DNA of 64,000 bases from Kappaphycus alvarezii (lineage: Eukaryota; Rhodophyta; Florideophyceae; Gigartinales; Solieriaceae), in the NCBI GenBank assembly GCA_002205965.3, contig NADL03000060.1, positions 1 through 64,000 of the forward strand, given 5' to 3'. Position 1 is the stretch's first letter, and every line of letters begins with the position of its first letter. The notes under the pieces were generated by a model, which had not been told where the DNA came from, did no database searches, and saw only the letters and a program-made list of their open reading frames with translations. The translations under genes and the position numbers were made by a program. Shown here in pieces: positions 18,660 to 30,816 of this stretch.

Positions 18660-19450
18660 TTTGTGCCAAACACTCGCAACTCGGAGATGTTTGACGGGGC
18701 TCTACTCCATAGCTGATGAGGCGTAGTGTTTTTAGGTATGTAGCTCGAAGTAGCTGGAATCAGTACATACAGGGGCGGTAGAGATAGCTTCAGTCCAAAA
18801 ACGCTTTGTAGGTGACTTGTGATGTAGCCTAGATTGGACGAGATTGAGCATAATACGGTTTATTCGCTCCGGTATTCCATTTTTATGAGCAGTATGGGCA
18901 GCAGTGAGCTGTTTTTGAATATCCTGCTTCTCTATGAAGTTCTTGATTGCTGCGGAAAGGTATTCTCCACCACTTCCTGATCGCAAAGCCTCTACTATAA
19001 TCCCATCATTCTCGACAGAAGCTTCCGTGTAGAGAAACTCGTGGACGTGAAGAGCTCAATCCCTACAGAAATTTTGACTTCTGAGTGATAGGGTAAGCTT
19101 CTGTCCATTTGGAGTAGTCGTCGATAAAAAACACGAAATATCGCGCCCTATCGAGTGAATGACTTTCAAAAGGCCCTAGAACGTCTGAGCAAACCAGCTG
19201 CAGGAGATCCGTAGAGCGTCCTTACCTTAACTTCAGGATTGGCGCACGATGAGATTTGCCGAGGATGCATCCAACGCAGGCGTCTTGAGTCTCTGAATTA
19301 TCGAACTTAACACATGTTAGTGGTCATGATTAACCATAGACGTGATCTCAGCGGTGTCGATATGAGCCGGTATCTCATGCCAAGTATGGAGAGAAGTAAG
19401 AAAAAAACTTTTCGTAGCAACAAATTTTTCTGGTCTTAAACAGGTGTCTA
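18660..19450 (-). pseudogene. copia-3 integrase
   Basis: 18732-18986 reads MRSGSGGEYLSAAIKNF, QLTAAHTAHKNGIPERINR and FWTEAISTAP, the second half of the copia integrase core with the Glu in NGIPER. The GAG-pre-integrase region (LHTWHEIPAHIDTAEI) is near 19330-19400, with stops between. Confidence 0.8.
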
Positions 19451-19739
19451 ATAAATATGGAACTTTCTCAAGAGCCCCAGTAGCAACTGTGGAGCTATCC
19501 TTTTGCTTGGCAGGAACGAAACAGTCACGGTTAAAAGAACAGTAGATGCCACGACTAGCGATAGCTGATGCCTAAATCAGCTGATATCGAAGAGTAGGAA
19601 AGTGAAGAATCCCCTTTAACAGGTATTGGACCGTATTTGTGTTACGGCGGATAGTTAAGATTACGTAAACTGGGCCTTCTATTGTCGTTGTAGAATGTGC
19701 TCCAACATCCAGAGTTGACTTGGATCATGTGTTACATGC

Positions 19740-19960
19740 GAAGGATTTCCCGAGTCGATTACCCAGTCATTGGCGAAGGATATCGTAGTCCCAGTTGTCC
19801 ATAACGCAATACTATTCTGGCTGATATTTTGAAATGCACCGGTTGGTTCTTTTCATCTTCGGCATGATCGGTAGTGAAATTAAAGGTCATCAAATCCTTT
19901 CCGGAGTTTGGAGTCTTGTCTTCGGATCGATTATCGGATATGCTTTCCAAGCAGACAACG
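19740..19960 (-). pseudogene. copia-3 gag end and protease
   Basis: The minus strand reads DWVIDSGNPSHVTHD near 19740-19790, the copia protease motif W-I-D-S-G-x-x-S-H, just after an acidic linker (SEDKTPNSGKDLMTFNF). A frame change lies between the linker and the protease. Confidence 0.72.
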
Positions 19961-20235
19961 TCTCTATCTTCTTATTCCTCAAGGAGAGCTTCGGACGCCA
20001 CAAGTTATTTCCCAATATTACGCTCCTTAACTAAGCGAGCCTGCCCTAAGTGGCCAACTAAAGCAAGATGTGGGTACTTTCTGAAGCAGAGACTATTATC
20101 GCTGTGCTTTCCACAGTGAATAAATATCTCATATGAAGAATCTCGTTTGAACCTAGGACGCTGTTTTCCATGGAGAGCCGCGGAATCTGAAGCTCTAAAG
20201 ATGTCCTGATATCGTTGGTCATGGCGCTGTTCTTC

Positions 20236-20800
20236 CTAGAGGCATCTGCTCCGAACGAATTCTAATGCTAATTTGGCGACATCAACGTGGGCAGCGTCGA
20301 GTGCCGAGATTAGAATATCAAGGCGATCAGGTAGACCGTTGAGGAGTGCCACGACCAGTTCGCTGTCCATGATGTGCACTGGCACACACTGGAGGGTGGC
20401 GGCAAGCTGGCGGATTCGGGCAGCGAACGAAAGTATTTTCTCATTAGGGTTCATCTTGGCGGTATAGAATCGACGGCTTGCAGCGTGTTTGTTTGGAAAA
20501 ATATGTTTCTCCAATATATCACAGATGAGCGACCGCATGAACTTGGCGGTAGTGGCATGTTTGACTTGTTCCAGATGAGTATCGGAGAGACTCAGCTTGA
20601 TTGTAGCTCTGGTGTTGCATTCTACCCTCTTTCAGGAAGCGTACGTTGGTAAGGAAGGTTCCGGAGTTCTTCAGTAAGATGGTCATCAACTTATCTTAAA
20701 GAAAGTAGAAGCTGCATTCCCGACTTCCAGATGTGGAAGTTATCATCGTGGAGTTTCTCGAAGCTGTTAATACGAAGTCCATAGGAATACATGAAGCAAT
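20236..20800 (-). pseudogene. copia-3 gag
   Basis: Starts near 20793 (MYSYGLRINSFEKLHDDNFH, then IWKSGMQLLLSLR and a stop), continues as RFYTAKMNPNEKILSFAARI and DRLDILISALDAAHVDVA in 20236-20538. This is the UBN2/copia Gag arrangement. A degraded zinc-knuckle-like stretch (IHCGKHSDNSLCF) follows near 20120. Confidence 0.78.
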
Positions 20801-20869
20801 ATAGCAGAGTTTAAGAGAACTTTAGCTAGCGAAAGACGATTTACAGTGACTCGAGGTCATATTTACTTA

Positions 20870-21790
20870 TTCCTATGACTGATGTGCTTGTCACGATCGT
20901 ACCTTGTCTGGAACAGTCGATTACAGCAAGAAAAAGGAGTAATGGCTGCTCTCCTTTCCACACTGTTTCGGAAATTCTTACCAACTCTGTCTTGCTCGAG
21001 TTGCTTCGGGCCAGATACGTTGAGCTGATAGAGATCGCAAGTTGGGAAGGAAGGCTTTAGATTGGAGGTAGGTAAAGAGACGGGAACTGAAGGATGGGAG
21101 ACAGAGATAGGGCGAATAGGAACTGGAGAGAGTGTTAAAATTCGAGTCGAACAGCGAGTGTGGTGACATCCTTTCTACCGCTACCAATCCAGAAGTAAAT
21201 TTATCCCTATTCTCCTATGAGGAAAAAAGAATTCCTCCAGAATATTGCTGCTATTGTAAAGAAGAAATATGCATCAGGAAAGTGGCAGAAGAGGCCTACC
21301 AAACTTCGCTTGAAGCCCGTTTCTGTGTATCGCAGCCGCATCATGAAGTCAAAGGGAAAAAAGCGGAAAGTCACCAAGCCGACACCACTCGTTCAAGTTA
21401 TTTCCTTGATCTCACCGATTCCAGCTCCAAGTGTCCCTTCCCATTCTATTTTATCCCCCGCTGATCCTTCTCCTGCACCTGTTCCTATATTTCTAAGGGT
21501 TCTGGGACTCTATGGTTGGGTCTTCAATGAAACGACACTTTAGGCGAGGGCATGTTTGCGAGTTGAAGCAGAGATTGCGAACGAAAGGATCGTCTGGGAC
21601 AATCTCGATGTCACGACGGAAGACGGAATGACAGATAACCACTTTAGCAAAAAGTCTGAGGTTAGGCTGGGTTTGAGGTAATAGAATGGGTAAATATAGG
21701 AGGCAGAAGTGCGCGATGGTTTGGACTTACTGTTGAAATGAGCCACAGGCCGTGAAAAAAATCTAGGTATGTTGCTTTCGTTGAGCAGTG
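20870..21790. other. Unassigned segment between gag and primer site of copia-3
   Basis: About 0.9 kb, longer than a usual leader. Overlapping plus-strand frames of 108-110 codons (21132-21464, 21217-21543) have a basic segment (IAAIVKKKYASGKWQKRPTK) then a Pro/Ser-rich stretch; no family recognised. It may be a separate insertion in the leader. Confidence 0.35.
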
Positions 21791-21797
21791 TTACCAG

Positions 21798-21812
21798 CCT
21801 TTGCCCATAACA
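21798..21812 (-). promoter_or_regulatory. copia-3 primer binding site
   Basis: Minus strand TGTTATGGGCAAAGG directly follows the 5' LTR. The core GTTATGGGC is complementary to the anticodon stem-loop (CAU) region of initiator tRNA-Met, the priming mode of copia and Ty5. Confidence 0.65.
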
Positions 21813-22181
21813 TAATAGAGGAAAGGAGGAGAGGAAGTGAAGGAAAGAGAGAAATAGAGAGTGAGGAAGGGAGAGGGAACTAGAGAGAGAGAGCGAGAGA
21901 GAGGGAAGGAGTGAGGGGAAAAGAAACAGAATTCAGAGGAGAGAAGGGGAGGAACTTTACCCAAACAGAACATTTAGGAAGACCGGGGCTTATATAGACC
22001 TCGACGCGAGCCGAATGGTGCTTCTGGACGATAGAAGTAAGTTTCCTGAAGCGATTTAGACGACGGTGGAAGGCTAACCCTAAACATGTCTGGGCTATTC
22101 TTGAGAAGATCAGCTCAAGCTTACAGCACTTTACAGTGCATAAATGTAACGGTCAATTTCTACGTTGTGCAGTAAATTACA
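21813..22181 (-). repeat. 5' LTR of copia-3, outer end missing
   Basis: Matches 16230-16603 up to the base before AATCGCATG; the remaining ~103 bp of the LTR (counterpart of 16604-16706) are absent, replaced by unrelated AT-rich sequence. Its inner end reads CTATTA on the minus strand, where the intact LTR has CTATCA. Confidence 0.7.
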
Positions 22182-25100
22182 AATCGCATGAGAATTCCTT
22201 TCAAGATGTGGAGGGTGAGACCGTTTATCCTGATAACAAACAAGCATACCCGACACTTTTTGACTAATTAAAATTAGGTGAATGAACAATCTAATAGGAA
22301 ATGTTCCAAAAATGGTCATAAATTCTCATGAAAACCTGTGAATTGTTCCTAGAGATGCCCATATAACCTCAGTATATACCAATAGTGTCCTTAACTGGGG
22401 AATATGGGAGACTTGGAGAAAAATCACTGTTCATCCGTCTGAAAAGGACTAAAGTAGTAATTAATTACGCTGGAAGAGTTTACTGAGAACTTCATTGATT
22501 ATTCTCTACAAAAGGAGAAATTTCAACGAAAAAATAAACAGGTAGGCCTTTTGAAAATTTTAATATTTTATTGAAGAAGAGTGGGAATTCAAAAAGAGTT
22601 CACCCGAACAAGAACAATCAAAAGACATAATTTGCCATACTTATAGGGATTTTTTGGAAGCCTATCAATATGCACACACCGAGAAAGGTTGAATAGTATT
22701 TTTGGCCACAAAATACGGTCAGAAGTTGTTATTTTGTCTGTTTAACCGCAATGAGATTGAAAAAAACAGTTTTGAAAGTTAAACGGAGTGGTTGATGTTC
22801 GTAGCGTAATTCATAATGTCAAATAGGAAGTTCAAACGTATGGTGTAAAAAATTAATAAAAGTATTCCAGAGATACTTCAATCGAAGAAATATGAATGTA
22901 AATATGCTCTAGAATCTGTTATTTTCGATAGGGGGAGAGGTTCTGTAGCGAGAAAAATATCTCAATTCAGGTTTAGTAAGTAATAGCTACAAGAATTCAT
23001 CCAGAAGAGAATTTTGTGTATATTTTTGAAAGGATAATAAAACCGGATTGGAGAAGTAGGCCACATATGATGGGAATCGATTCAGATGGAACAAAAATTA
23101 TCAAGTAGGGAATCAGAAAGCATTGCGAGAAGTAAAACATTTCGTTCTAGGTTGGCGAGAGAGTGATAATTCATTTCAAAAAGCCCTTTGATACAAAGAC
23201 GTGGACAATATTCAAGCCACATAGGAACTATAGTAGTTCCTGTCCAGTTTTCTTACCACCTATACCTCCTTATGTAATCGGTTTGAGTCACTGTAATCCT
23301 TGCGCATCACAACGAAGTCTATTAGTAATATTTTGGCTCTCATTGTGCTCGGCATTTGCAACAGGTTGCTATGTCGCACTTTAATCCCAGCTGCAACTGG
23401 TGCCAGTAACGTTGAATCCGTCTCGAGTAAATCGGAGCTCTTGCATGAGAATTTTTATGCTTTGTTCGGTCCACTCAGGTCTGCGATCAGTGGCGCCCCT
23501 TCTTTGGAAACTCCCAAGCCCTCACGCAGACAGTGTGACTGTGACGAATATGCTCAATATTCCATCAGTGGCCCTCAAACACGGCATGAGCACTGTAGAG
23601 AGGCACCAGTGTAAGATAAGAACTGGAGGGAGACATCAGTGCAACTATTGCACCGTAATCTGATATCGATGCAAAGTGTCAAGAGTAACGAACCTATTTG
23701 ACGAAGGAATTATGCATACCTCGCTCACTGCCAGATACTTTCCACGCAAGACAAATCTGCAAGTTCCTAGTGCTATCTCTCCAGATAGATGAATGGAACT
23801 CTGCCATGATGATGAGTACTGTCAGTCCCACCGTCATATGCTAGGTAAACCCTCAGAACCTTTTAGTGAATTTAGTATTGTTTGCTTACCATTAATTGTC
23901 TTTATCTATAAATGATTCTATATATAAACCAAGGTCAGAAGCTCCTATTGACTCATCGGAAGCTTCAAATATCAGTTCGACAATCGGTAATATTTGTGCG
24001 CCCAAAAACGCACATCTGGTAGCATCGCCAGAAGTTTTCAGTACTGCAAGTTCTTCAAGTCTGACAGTAAGGGAAAATCTATGTGAAATTTGCCTTTCTG
24101 CTCGATTGCAAGCGGAGGTTAAAAGTTTTTTAATGTGGTCCTTCTGGATAACAACCAGTGCCGAAAAACACGGCTTCCAGGGACTTTTCCTCGTCTCCTG
24201 ACGATTTTACCGAGAGGGACTTACGGGGCTTTTTAGAGGAAAATTGTCGGGGAGTAGGTAGGTCCTGGTACGGTCATGCACCAGGGATACTGACGGGGGT
24301 TGAAATCGAGGAACAGAGAACCCCGCTGCCTCCCGCTTTCCCACTTCCGTCGGCCCTTCCAGTGGTACTGAAACCTTCCACCATCCCCTGCTCAAAAACA
24401 GTCAAGTCAAGGAAAACCAAAACGAATACCAGGCCGACAGTTTCCAGAAAGGGCCTACCTATTCTTCCTATCTCCGAATTCATCGTTATCCAAAGGACCA
24501 CCAACTACCGTATCCGGAAGCCTGTCAGGAGGCCTCAAAATACCAAGAACCGTTGATCGTCTCCCTTCCACTGCTGTCACTTGCAATTCACCTGCACAGG
24601 CCATGTGCAGTACTTCGGGCACATTCTTTCCCACGAGCGTCAGCACCGCGCTGAAAAGAAAAGGCACATCTGCAATACTTACAAGATTTCTGGGCAAGTC
24701 AGACCTTGAACGCCACCGTCTTGGCCGTCGTGACTGCAAGACTGCTCGGAGGTCTGAGTAGCTTAAATGTTAATAAATCTATCCTTTGGAATAGGCAAAA
24801 ATCAAAAAGTTGCTATCTGAACTGATTTCGTTTGTGCTTTGCTCCTCATCCTCTTGCCGTGGCTACTTTAGGAACTCGCTTTCCCCAGTTCTTTGCAGCA
24901 GATATTATAACCTCGTATCTCCGCCAGGTTGCAGAGATGAAAACAGCCGATCTGTCAAGCATCGGAAGGAGGGGGACTGTAGCACACCCAGTGTGACTGA
25001 TGTTAAATCCTTAAGTCAGAGGAAATCCACTTTCAAAAATTACCGACTTGGATTCGACCTCGAGTTCTCTCACTGATATTTTGGTGGTCTAGCCAACACG

Positions 25101-25340
25101 GCCACAGTGCAGACAGATTCATACTGCGCAAAATGAAACAATTCTATTTAAAGGTAAAAAACAACCACACGTGTAACGAGAGATACTCAATGAAGTAAAG
25201 TTTCTTCTCGTAATCTCGTCCAAGTTGAAACGAGGTACATCCGGTTCGAGCTTAGCAATATAATTAGAAGGATCACGGTCCCCAGTAGATAATGAATGCG
25301 TTAAACTTCTTCTTCGTTTGATTCTATCGAACTATAGGAA
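22182..25340. other. No recognisable gene
   Basis: AT-rich to about 23200, then mixed composition. The longest frame, 24158-24556 (132 codons, plus), is Pro/Thr/Lys-rich with no family motif; small antisense frames are similar. I see no LTR, TIR or RNA gene here. Confidence 0.4.
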
Positions 25341-25346
25341 AAGACC

Positions 25347-25525
25347 ATGGAAACTTCGAGAATTACTGTAGAGCCTCTCGCTCAAGCTGCAAGTGAACTT
25401 CAACGTCGGCTGTCAGAGGCTCATAATCGTATCTCCGCACAACAGAATCTGATCAATAATGCTGCTCAGAAGGTAGGAGCCCTCGAGAATGAGCTTTCTC
25501 TAGTTAGGATCAATACTGGTACTTC
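25347..25525 (+). pseudogene. Gypsy-type gag N-terminus, truncated
   Basis: About 55 residues starting METSRITVEPLAQAASELQ and continuing as a heptad-like coiled coil (LSEAHNRISAQQNL, VGALENELS), like the N-terminal helical segment of the gags at 43098 and 61676. The reading stops being gag-like at about 25525, where a pogo transposase fragment on the other strand begins. Confidence 0.5.
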
Positions 25526-26207
25526 ATGGCGACCCGGCATCCCCGGGGACAGAGATGACCGGCATCATTGTGATCCTTGACATGAGGCCCATGTCCGGAC
25601 GCAACATGTCTCTAGCACCATTCTTGGCCACGATTCTCTTGGACACTTTGCGTGCGCCCGCCTCCCTCTCCGGCGTGATACCACACTCATCCAAATTAAA
25701 TAACCTTGAGGCGTCGATGTTGTTTCCCTCTATCAGCTTATGGATTGTTGCGTAGTGGGTTGAGATTGTTTCGGCATTGACTTGGCGATATCTTATCGCC
25801 TCTTGCATGACAGGACGAACCATTACAAGCTGATCTTCATGGCGTTTACGGAACCGGAGCAGAAAAGATTTTGATGGTTTCTTCCATTCCTTCGGTAGAA
25901 GCATGCGTCGAACGGGTAGCATCCTGGACACCATGATCTCAATTTCTTCTCGGAGATGGGAAAGGGCCAACGGTATACCCTTGAGGCTGCTATTCAACAA
26001 AAAACCTACTATGATTTTCTCCTCATCCAGAATAAAAAGTGTTTTCCGTCCTTTTTGGCCAATGGGCTTATGTTTGCGGTCGTTAAGCGTCGAGCGGGGT
26101 ATGCAAAACTTCTATTCGGCTTGTCGGAGTGTATTGCCTGCTGTGACGAAGTCGATTGCCTTCATAATTGCACCATGGGAGTGCTGTTCCTCTCGGGTTG
26201 ATACCAT
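25524..26207 (-). pseudogene. pogo/Tigger-like transposase, N-terminal half
   Basis: From ATG at 26207: MVSTREEQHSHG, a psq-type helix-turn-helix (AIDFVTAGNTLRQAE, TAG stop at 26114-26112, then KFCIPRSTLNDRKHK), a CENP-B-like region, PKEWKKPSKSFLLRFRKRHE, and the start of the DDE_1 domain (LFNLDECGITPE with its first Asp). It ends after MMPVISVPGDAGSP, about halfway through a normal pogo protein, against a gag fragment. It would bind element ends and catalyse cut-and-paste transposition. Confidence 0.82.
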
Positions 26208-26535
26208 GGTTGCGGGCTTGGAGTTCCGGTAAAATGTGGATGGCCTGAGAAGGACAGGGAGTGCAGAGGAATTACGTCGTGTCAAGACGTAAGAGACGAC
26301 CTTCTTGTCATTTTTTTGGCGCCAAAGCGAATAAGAAGATTTTTTTTAACTCCATCCATGGGGTTTCTCGCAATCGGCTCCTAGAAATGCGCGGGCAAGG
26401 CTCTTTTTGCTTTAAATGGACACATATGTATAATTTTTATAATTTCTATGCAGAATGCGCTGTGTCCGGTGTTTGTGATTTTGTCCGGTTATTTAGGACC
26501 CCCCTTTAAGCGTTCGTCGCGGAAGATGCGGAGAG

Positions 26536-27033
26536 TGTGGAATTTGACCAAATATTTTAATCTCTATCCTGATGTCCTACAGTGATGCTGAATTCTTGAG
26601 CAATATTTTTATTGAGGCCCACAATTTATATTTATTGTGAATCATCAAGGAATAATTTTATCTATTTTACACTGGCCCCATTTTATGCTGAATTCAGTGT
26701 GTAATAATTTTTATGTCCTACAGTTTGGTTTTTATATTACACAGGCTATAATTATTGTATTTATGCTGCCAACAAATTATTATCTGGATGGGTGCTTACC
26801 TGGAAAATACTGTAATAATTATTACTGAGCCTGAATCATGTCTACCAGGATTATTGTACCCTGGCGTAGATTTTATAAGTAGTACTAGGTTGTTAGAAAT
26901 ATTCCCCTCGTTCAGATATCATTAAATTTGGTTTTCTATTCATTATTCATTCTAAGTCCATTTGTGGCATTTATTTATTTATTCAAGTTGGAACTACTTA
27001 TTTTTTGGATCTACCTATCCCAATTATTTTGCA
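26536..27033 (+). repeat. 5' LTR of copia-2
   Basis: 498 bp matched by 31415-31912, starting TGTGGAATTTGACC and ending AATTATTTTGCA. AT-rich, with GTAGATTTTATAAGTAG as a possible TATA region. Confidence 0.93.
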
Positions 27034-27046
27034 GTTATGGGCCTAG
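27033..27046 (+). promoter_or_regulatory. copia-2 primer binding site
   Basis: GTTATGGGCCTAG begins right after the LTR, very close to the Drosophila copia site GGTTATGGGCCCAG that pairs with the anticodon arm of initiator tRNA-Met. Confidence 0.75.
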
Positions 27047-27109
27047 GTCGCCCCGAAGTTCCTTAAAGGCCGAAATTTTCATGGGATCCTCGTACGGCTC
27101 CTTGGGCGG

Positions 27110-27880
27110 ATGGTAAAGGACCTCAAGAAAAATATTTTGATGCTGTTTGCAAATGGAAATCTGTACATGATTTATTACCAGCATCAAATTCTTGTAAGGT
27201 TCCTAAGACAGGACAAGGTCTTGTCTTACAATCAAAATTATTCGGACGAGCTCTTGATAGAAATTCAGTCTGAAAATGGTGCATTTGCGATTGCTAACGC
27301 TATTCATAAGGTGGATCCTCTATCGTCTATATCAGATACATTTCAAAAATTCTTAGATCTATTGCACACTACTCGTGGTTATAATGAGTCTTTCAAAAAT
27401 TTTGAATCACAGTTTTGATGCTGAAATTGCCCGATTTTATTCATCTACTAGTACTTCGAAATTACCCGAAGCATTGGTATCATTTTTACTCCTGGCTAAT
27501 TCCAAAATTGATTCAAACCAGCGAATATCTGTTTTGGCTGCTGCTTCCCCGAAGCATGAAGAAGAAGCCGATTTGGAATAAGGAAAAGTCCTAGAATTAA
27601 TCAAATATTGAGAGGTATCATCTCTTATTCGTGCATGTGATAAACCAAAAAATACAAATCAAGCATATGGAAATTTTTCAAAAATATACCTCTTCAAGAC
27701 AATCAAATATTGCATAAGGAGAAAAAAAATTTTAAGAAAAATAATAAGCAAAGATTATCTCCTGAAGACTTTGCTGCCCTAAAGGCAAAATCAACTTGTG
27801 ACTGATGTGGAGAAATTGGCCATTGGGCCTATGAAAAAGATAAATGCAAGGTTGGAAAAAATTATCATAAAGTTTCATCT
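27110..27880 (+). pseudogene. copia-2 gag (broken)
   Basis: 27110-27418 (IYYQHQILVRFLRQDKVL and an acidic helical region) shifts frame into 27375-27581 (LPEALVSFLLLANSKIDSNQ). Near 27797 a zinc-knuckle-like C-D-stop-C-G-E-I-G-H-W follows, its in-frame TGA where one residue should be. The weakest of the domains; assigned by position and the knuckle. Confidence 0.65.
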
Positions 27881-27886
27881 TCTAAA

Positions 27887-28186
27887 ATGGGAAATTCAGA
27901 AAATATCAAAGACAAAAATGATTCTGGCTATGTAAAATTTCATATGGTAAGAACGGTTCTTGATTTTCCGTCAAATAAGTTTTACCAGGGTCCGTTACTT
28001 GATCATGGAGCACCGTATAGTGGAATGGGGATTTTTAAACTACGAGCACTTTCGAAACTTACTTTACCGGAATGGAATGCAATTCTGGATGACCTTTCTG
28101 AATGTATCAAGGACACGCCCTTCTGGCAATACGGAAATGGCGCCCACTCAAGCAAAAAAAGAAAAATGATCGATTCAATATTTTAA
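27887..28186 (+). pseudogene. copia-2 protease
   Basis: A 99-residue frame with YVKFHMVRTVLDF and LLDHGAPYSGMGIFKLRAL. The D-x-G-A-P-Y-S-x-M-G motif is the retropepsin active site in this copia group (Asp present). The frame stops at 28186, before integrase. Confidence 0.75.
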
Positions 28187-28511
28187 TCAGCTGTTTGAGA
28201 CAATAAAAATCAGGTTAAAATAAGGCATCTAATTATCAGTGGATCATCGCAATGGGTTATTGGAAGAAATATCACAACAAAATTAAATATTATTCATGTG
28301 ACGGACAACCGCATCAAGTTCAAGTCCGCAAATAATTCAATCGATTCGATAACATTGGTAGATCATGGTAATCATTGTTGTGTATTCGGAAATATATTTA
28401 TACAATCATCCGACCCTATTGAAAATTCATTTCTATCAGCAATTTGTTCCAACAATATCCGTACATCAAAAATATATATCTTGGGCTGAATAGAAGAAAA
28501 TAATTACTAAG

Positions 28512-29849
28512 GTGCACAAACATGTATGTGGTCACTCAAATTATGATGATATAAAATTATTGTTACGAAGAAATTTTATATGGGACGATGAATGCAAAAA
28601 ATATCTATCAAGCATAATTGACTCCTGCAAATTTTGTGATGTCACAAAGAAAACATCTCATCCTTGTGCAGTATCTTTAAGCTCTATATCTCGCGGATTT
28701 AATGAATTGGTGTATGTGGATCACTTTTTTGTGGAAAAATTGGATATTTCTCACATTATGGACTCAGTAAACAGATATTCAACTGGTTCGATAGTGCCCT
28801 CCTTAATTATAGAAAATTGCATTAATTTTATTGAGACCCAATGATTAACACAATTTTGGGACCCTAACAATTTAATCGGAGATCAGGCGTTTGACAATGA
28901 TATTTTCAGAAGCTATCTTGACGAAAGAGGAATTTCATTTTGTCCTATAGGTTCCCGCCGCCACAACAAAAATTCTATTGAGTCGAAACATAAAATAATG
29001 AGAGACATTTATATCCGCTTAAAAATATCCGATTCTTCTGCAAGTAATACGGTCCGTATTGCTCGAATGTTTCAAATATCGAATGGTTTATATGGAAATG
29101 ATGTTGTTTCTTCATACGAGCTTTCCACTGGTCACAGTCGGCACATCGATAATTCTGGTCCTCGAAGTCTACCAAACGATTTAAGAGAAGCTCATAATGA
29201 GCTAATAGCCAAGAGGAAATTAAATCTTATTCTAAAATCAAAGTCTGTGACCGATATTCCAATTAAGGTTGGCGATATTGTGGAAATTTTTATTCATCTA
29301 CCAAATCAGAAAAAAGGATCTTGGTCATCGCCCAAACCAGTATTGAAATTCGACAAAAAATCTCTTATCGTCACAGTACCTGGATCCAATGGAAAATTTA
29401 TACATGCGGCAATTGAAGATGTCCAACATTCCGTTTCATCTAATGAACTAGCTTACAAAATTCAAAAGGCAAATGATTTATTTAATCAATCTATTGAATA
29501 CTCTGAGGAAGATATTTCTGATGAAACTAATATTAAGGAAGTGAGGAATGTGGGCGAGAACAATTTTGACGATCACTCTGATGATGGTAATTTTAACCAA
29601 AATATGAATGCTGAAGTCGAAAAGTATAGTGAATCAGAAAGCGATGGAAACTTGTCAGAATCTAAAAACATATTATCTCTTGAAAATGTTCCGATTGAAT
29701 CCGAACTGAATTCCCTACACCCTGAAAATTTAATTCATATCCCTGTTGATGAAAATGTTGGAATTGATGCGCATGAAATTAAGTTGTTACTTGGAACGGA
29801 ATTGAAATCATCTGAACAAAGGGATCTGAGTTTTTATCATAAAAGATAA
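28512..29849 (+). pseudogene. copia-2 integrase (one stop)
   Basis: 28512-28844: H2C2 zinc domain (HKHVCGHSNYDDIKLLLRR ... SIIDSCKFC) and VYVDHFFVEKLD (first Asp). A TGA at 28842 interrupts; 28845 onward reads GDQAFDNDIF (second Asp) and NKNSIESKHKIMRDIY (Glu). Then a long C-terminal region with GDIVEIFIHLPNQKKGSWSS and an acidic tail ending at 29849. All three catalytic residues are present. Confidence 0.85.
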
Positions 29850-30816
29850 AATACATGCCTACAATACGGAAGAAAATAATTTTCTCAGTACCTGTTCAAA
29901 AATTCATGTTTCAAAAATTCCTCCGGGCTCAAATGTAATATCCAGTCACTTTTTATACAAAATAAAAGTTTGGGATGATGGAAAGTATTATTGCAAGGCT
30001 CGAATTGCTCCGCATGGAAATGAGGACAAGGAGAAAAATAATTTTAGAACTGATTCGGAATCTTGTTCTCCGGTGGCAATTAGTTTTCTCTTATCAATTG
30101 CTACAATTTTTAAATTGAATTTATCAAAGGTTGATGTCAAGTGTGCATTTATACAATCTGGATCAGCATTACGAGATTGTTATGTGAAACCTTCTCGGGA
30201 ATGCTCGGAAAAATCCTTTTATTGGTTATTACTGTCTGCTTCATATGGTTTAGTCAACGCGAATGCAAAATGGCGAATGCACTCGGATAATACATTCTTT
30301 GACCTCCGATTGAAATCAGTGGTTTATATACCCCAATTATTTCTCATGAGTTCAAAAGCATCATTAATTCTGCTTGTCGTTAAATTGTTCGATGATATAC
30401 TTCTTACTGGACCGAAAGTTATTAAGAAGCAATTTATCAAAGATCTTGGAAAGGTATATAAGCTTGGTACAATCGTACATAGTCCTGGATCTTTTAATTT
30501 CAACGGAGTTAAAATTATGCAGTTTGATGACTATGAATTTAATGTCTCAGCTGATGAAAAACAAAATAGACTGGAACCTCATTCAGTATCGAGAAATCGT
30601 CGAAAACAACCTGATGAAGAAATGAACCCTTTTGAAAACTTCACCTTTAATTCATTAAATAGTTCAATTGTCTATTTGGGTATGGTTGCATCTCCAGTGT
30701 CTGCTTTTATAGCAAGTTATCTACAACAGAAAAGGTCAAATCCATTGGTTCGTGATTTATCTATTCAATCTTCTATGCTTCGGAATTTAAAATCTTTTGG
30801 TTCTACAAGCACGTAA
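29850..30816 (+). pseudogene. copia-2 reverse transcriptase
   Basis: Begins after the stop at 29847 (HFLYKIKVWDDGKYYCKARI, APHGNEDKEKNNFRTD), then LSKVDVKCAFIQSGSALRD (first catalytic Asp), LLLSASYGLVNANAKW and KLFDDILLTGP, where the usual Y-V-D-D is L-F-D-D with both Asp kept. 30073-30816 is uninterrupted. Confidence 0.85.

Larger units (their letters stand above)
16230..22181 (-). mobile_element. Ty1/copia retrotransposon with a truncated 5' LTR (copia-3)
   Basis: Minus-strand order gag (20236-20800), protease (~19745-19800), integrase (18660-19450), RT (17480-18330), RNase H (16780-17110) between a 477-bp 3' LTR (16230-16706) and a 369-bp truncated 5' LTR (21813-22181). The primer site beside the 5' LTR reads TGTTATGGGCAAAGG, the half-tRNA(iMet) anticodon-arm type known from Drosophila copia and Ty5. 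All genes carry stops. No target duplication is found because the outer 5' end is missing. Confidence 0.82.

Noticed and set aside
23896..24739. Overlapping 90-130 codon frames on both strands
   Set aside because: Pro/Thr/Lys-biased, no recognisable domain, and both strands open equally; not enough to call a gene.
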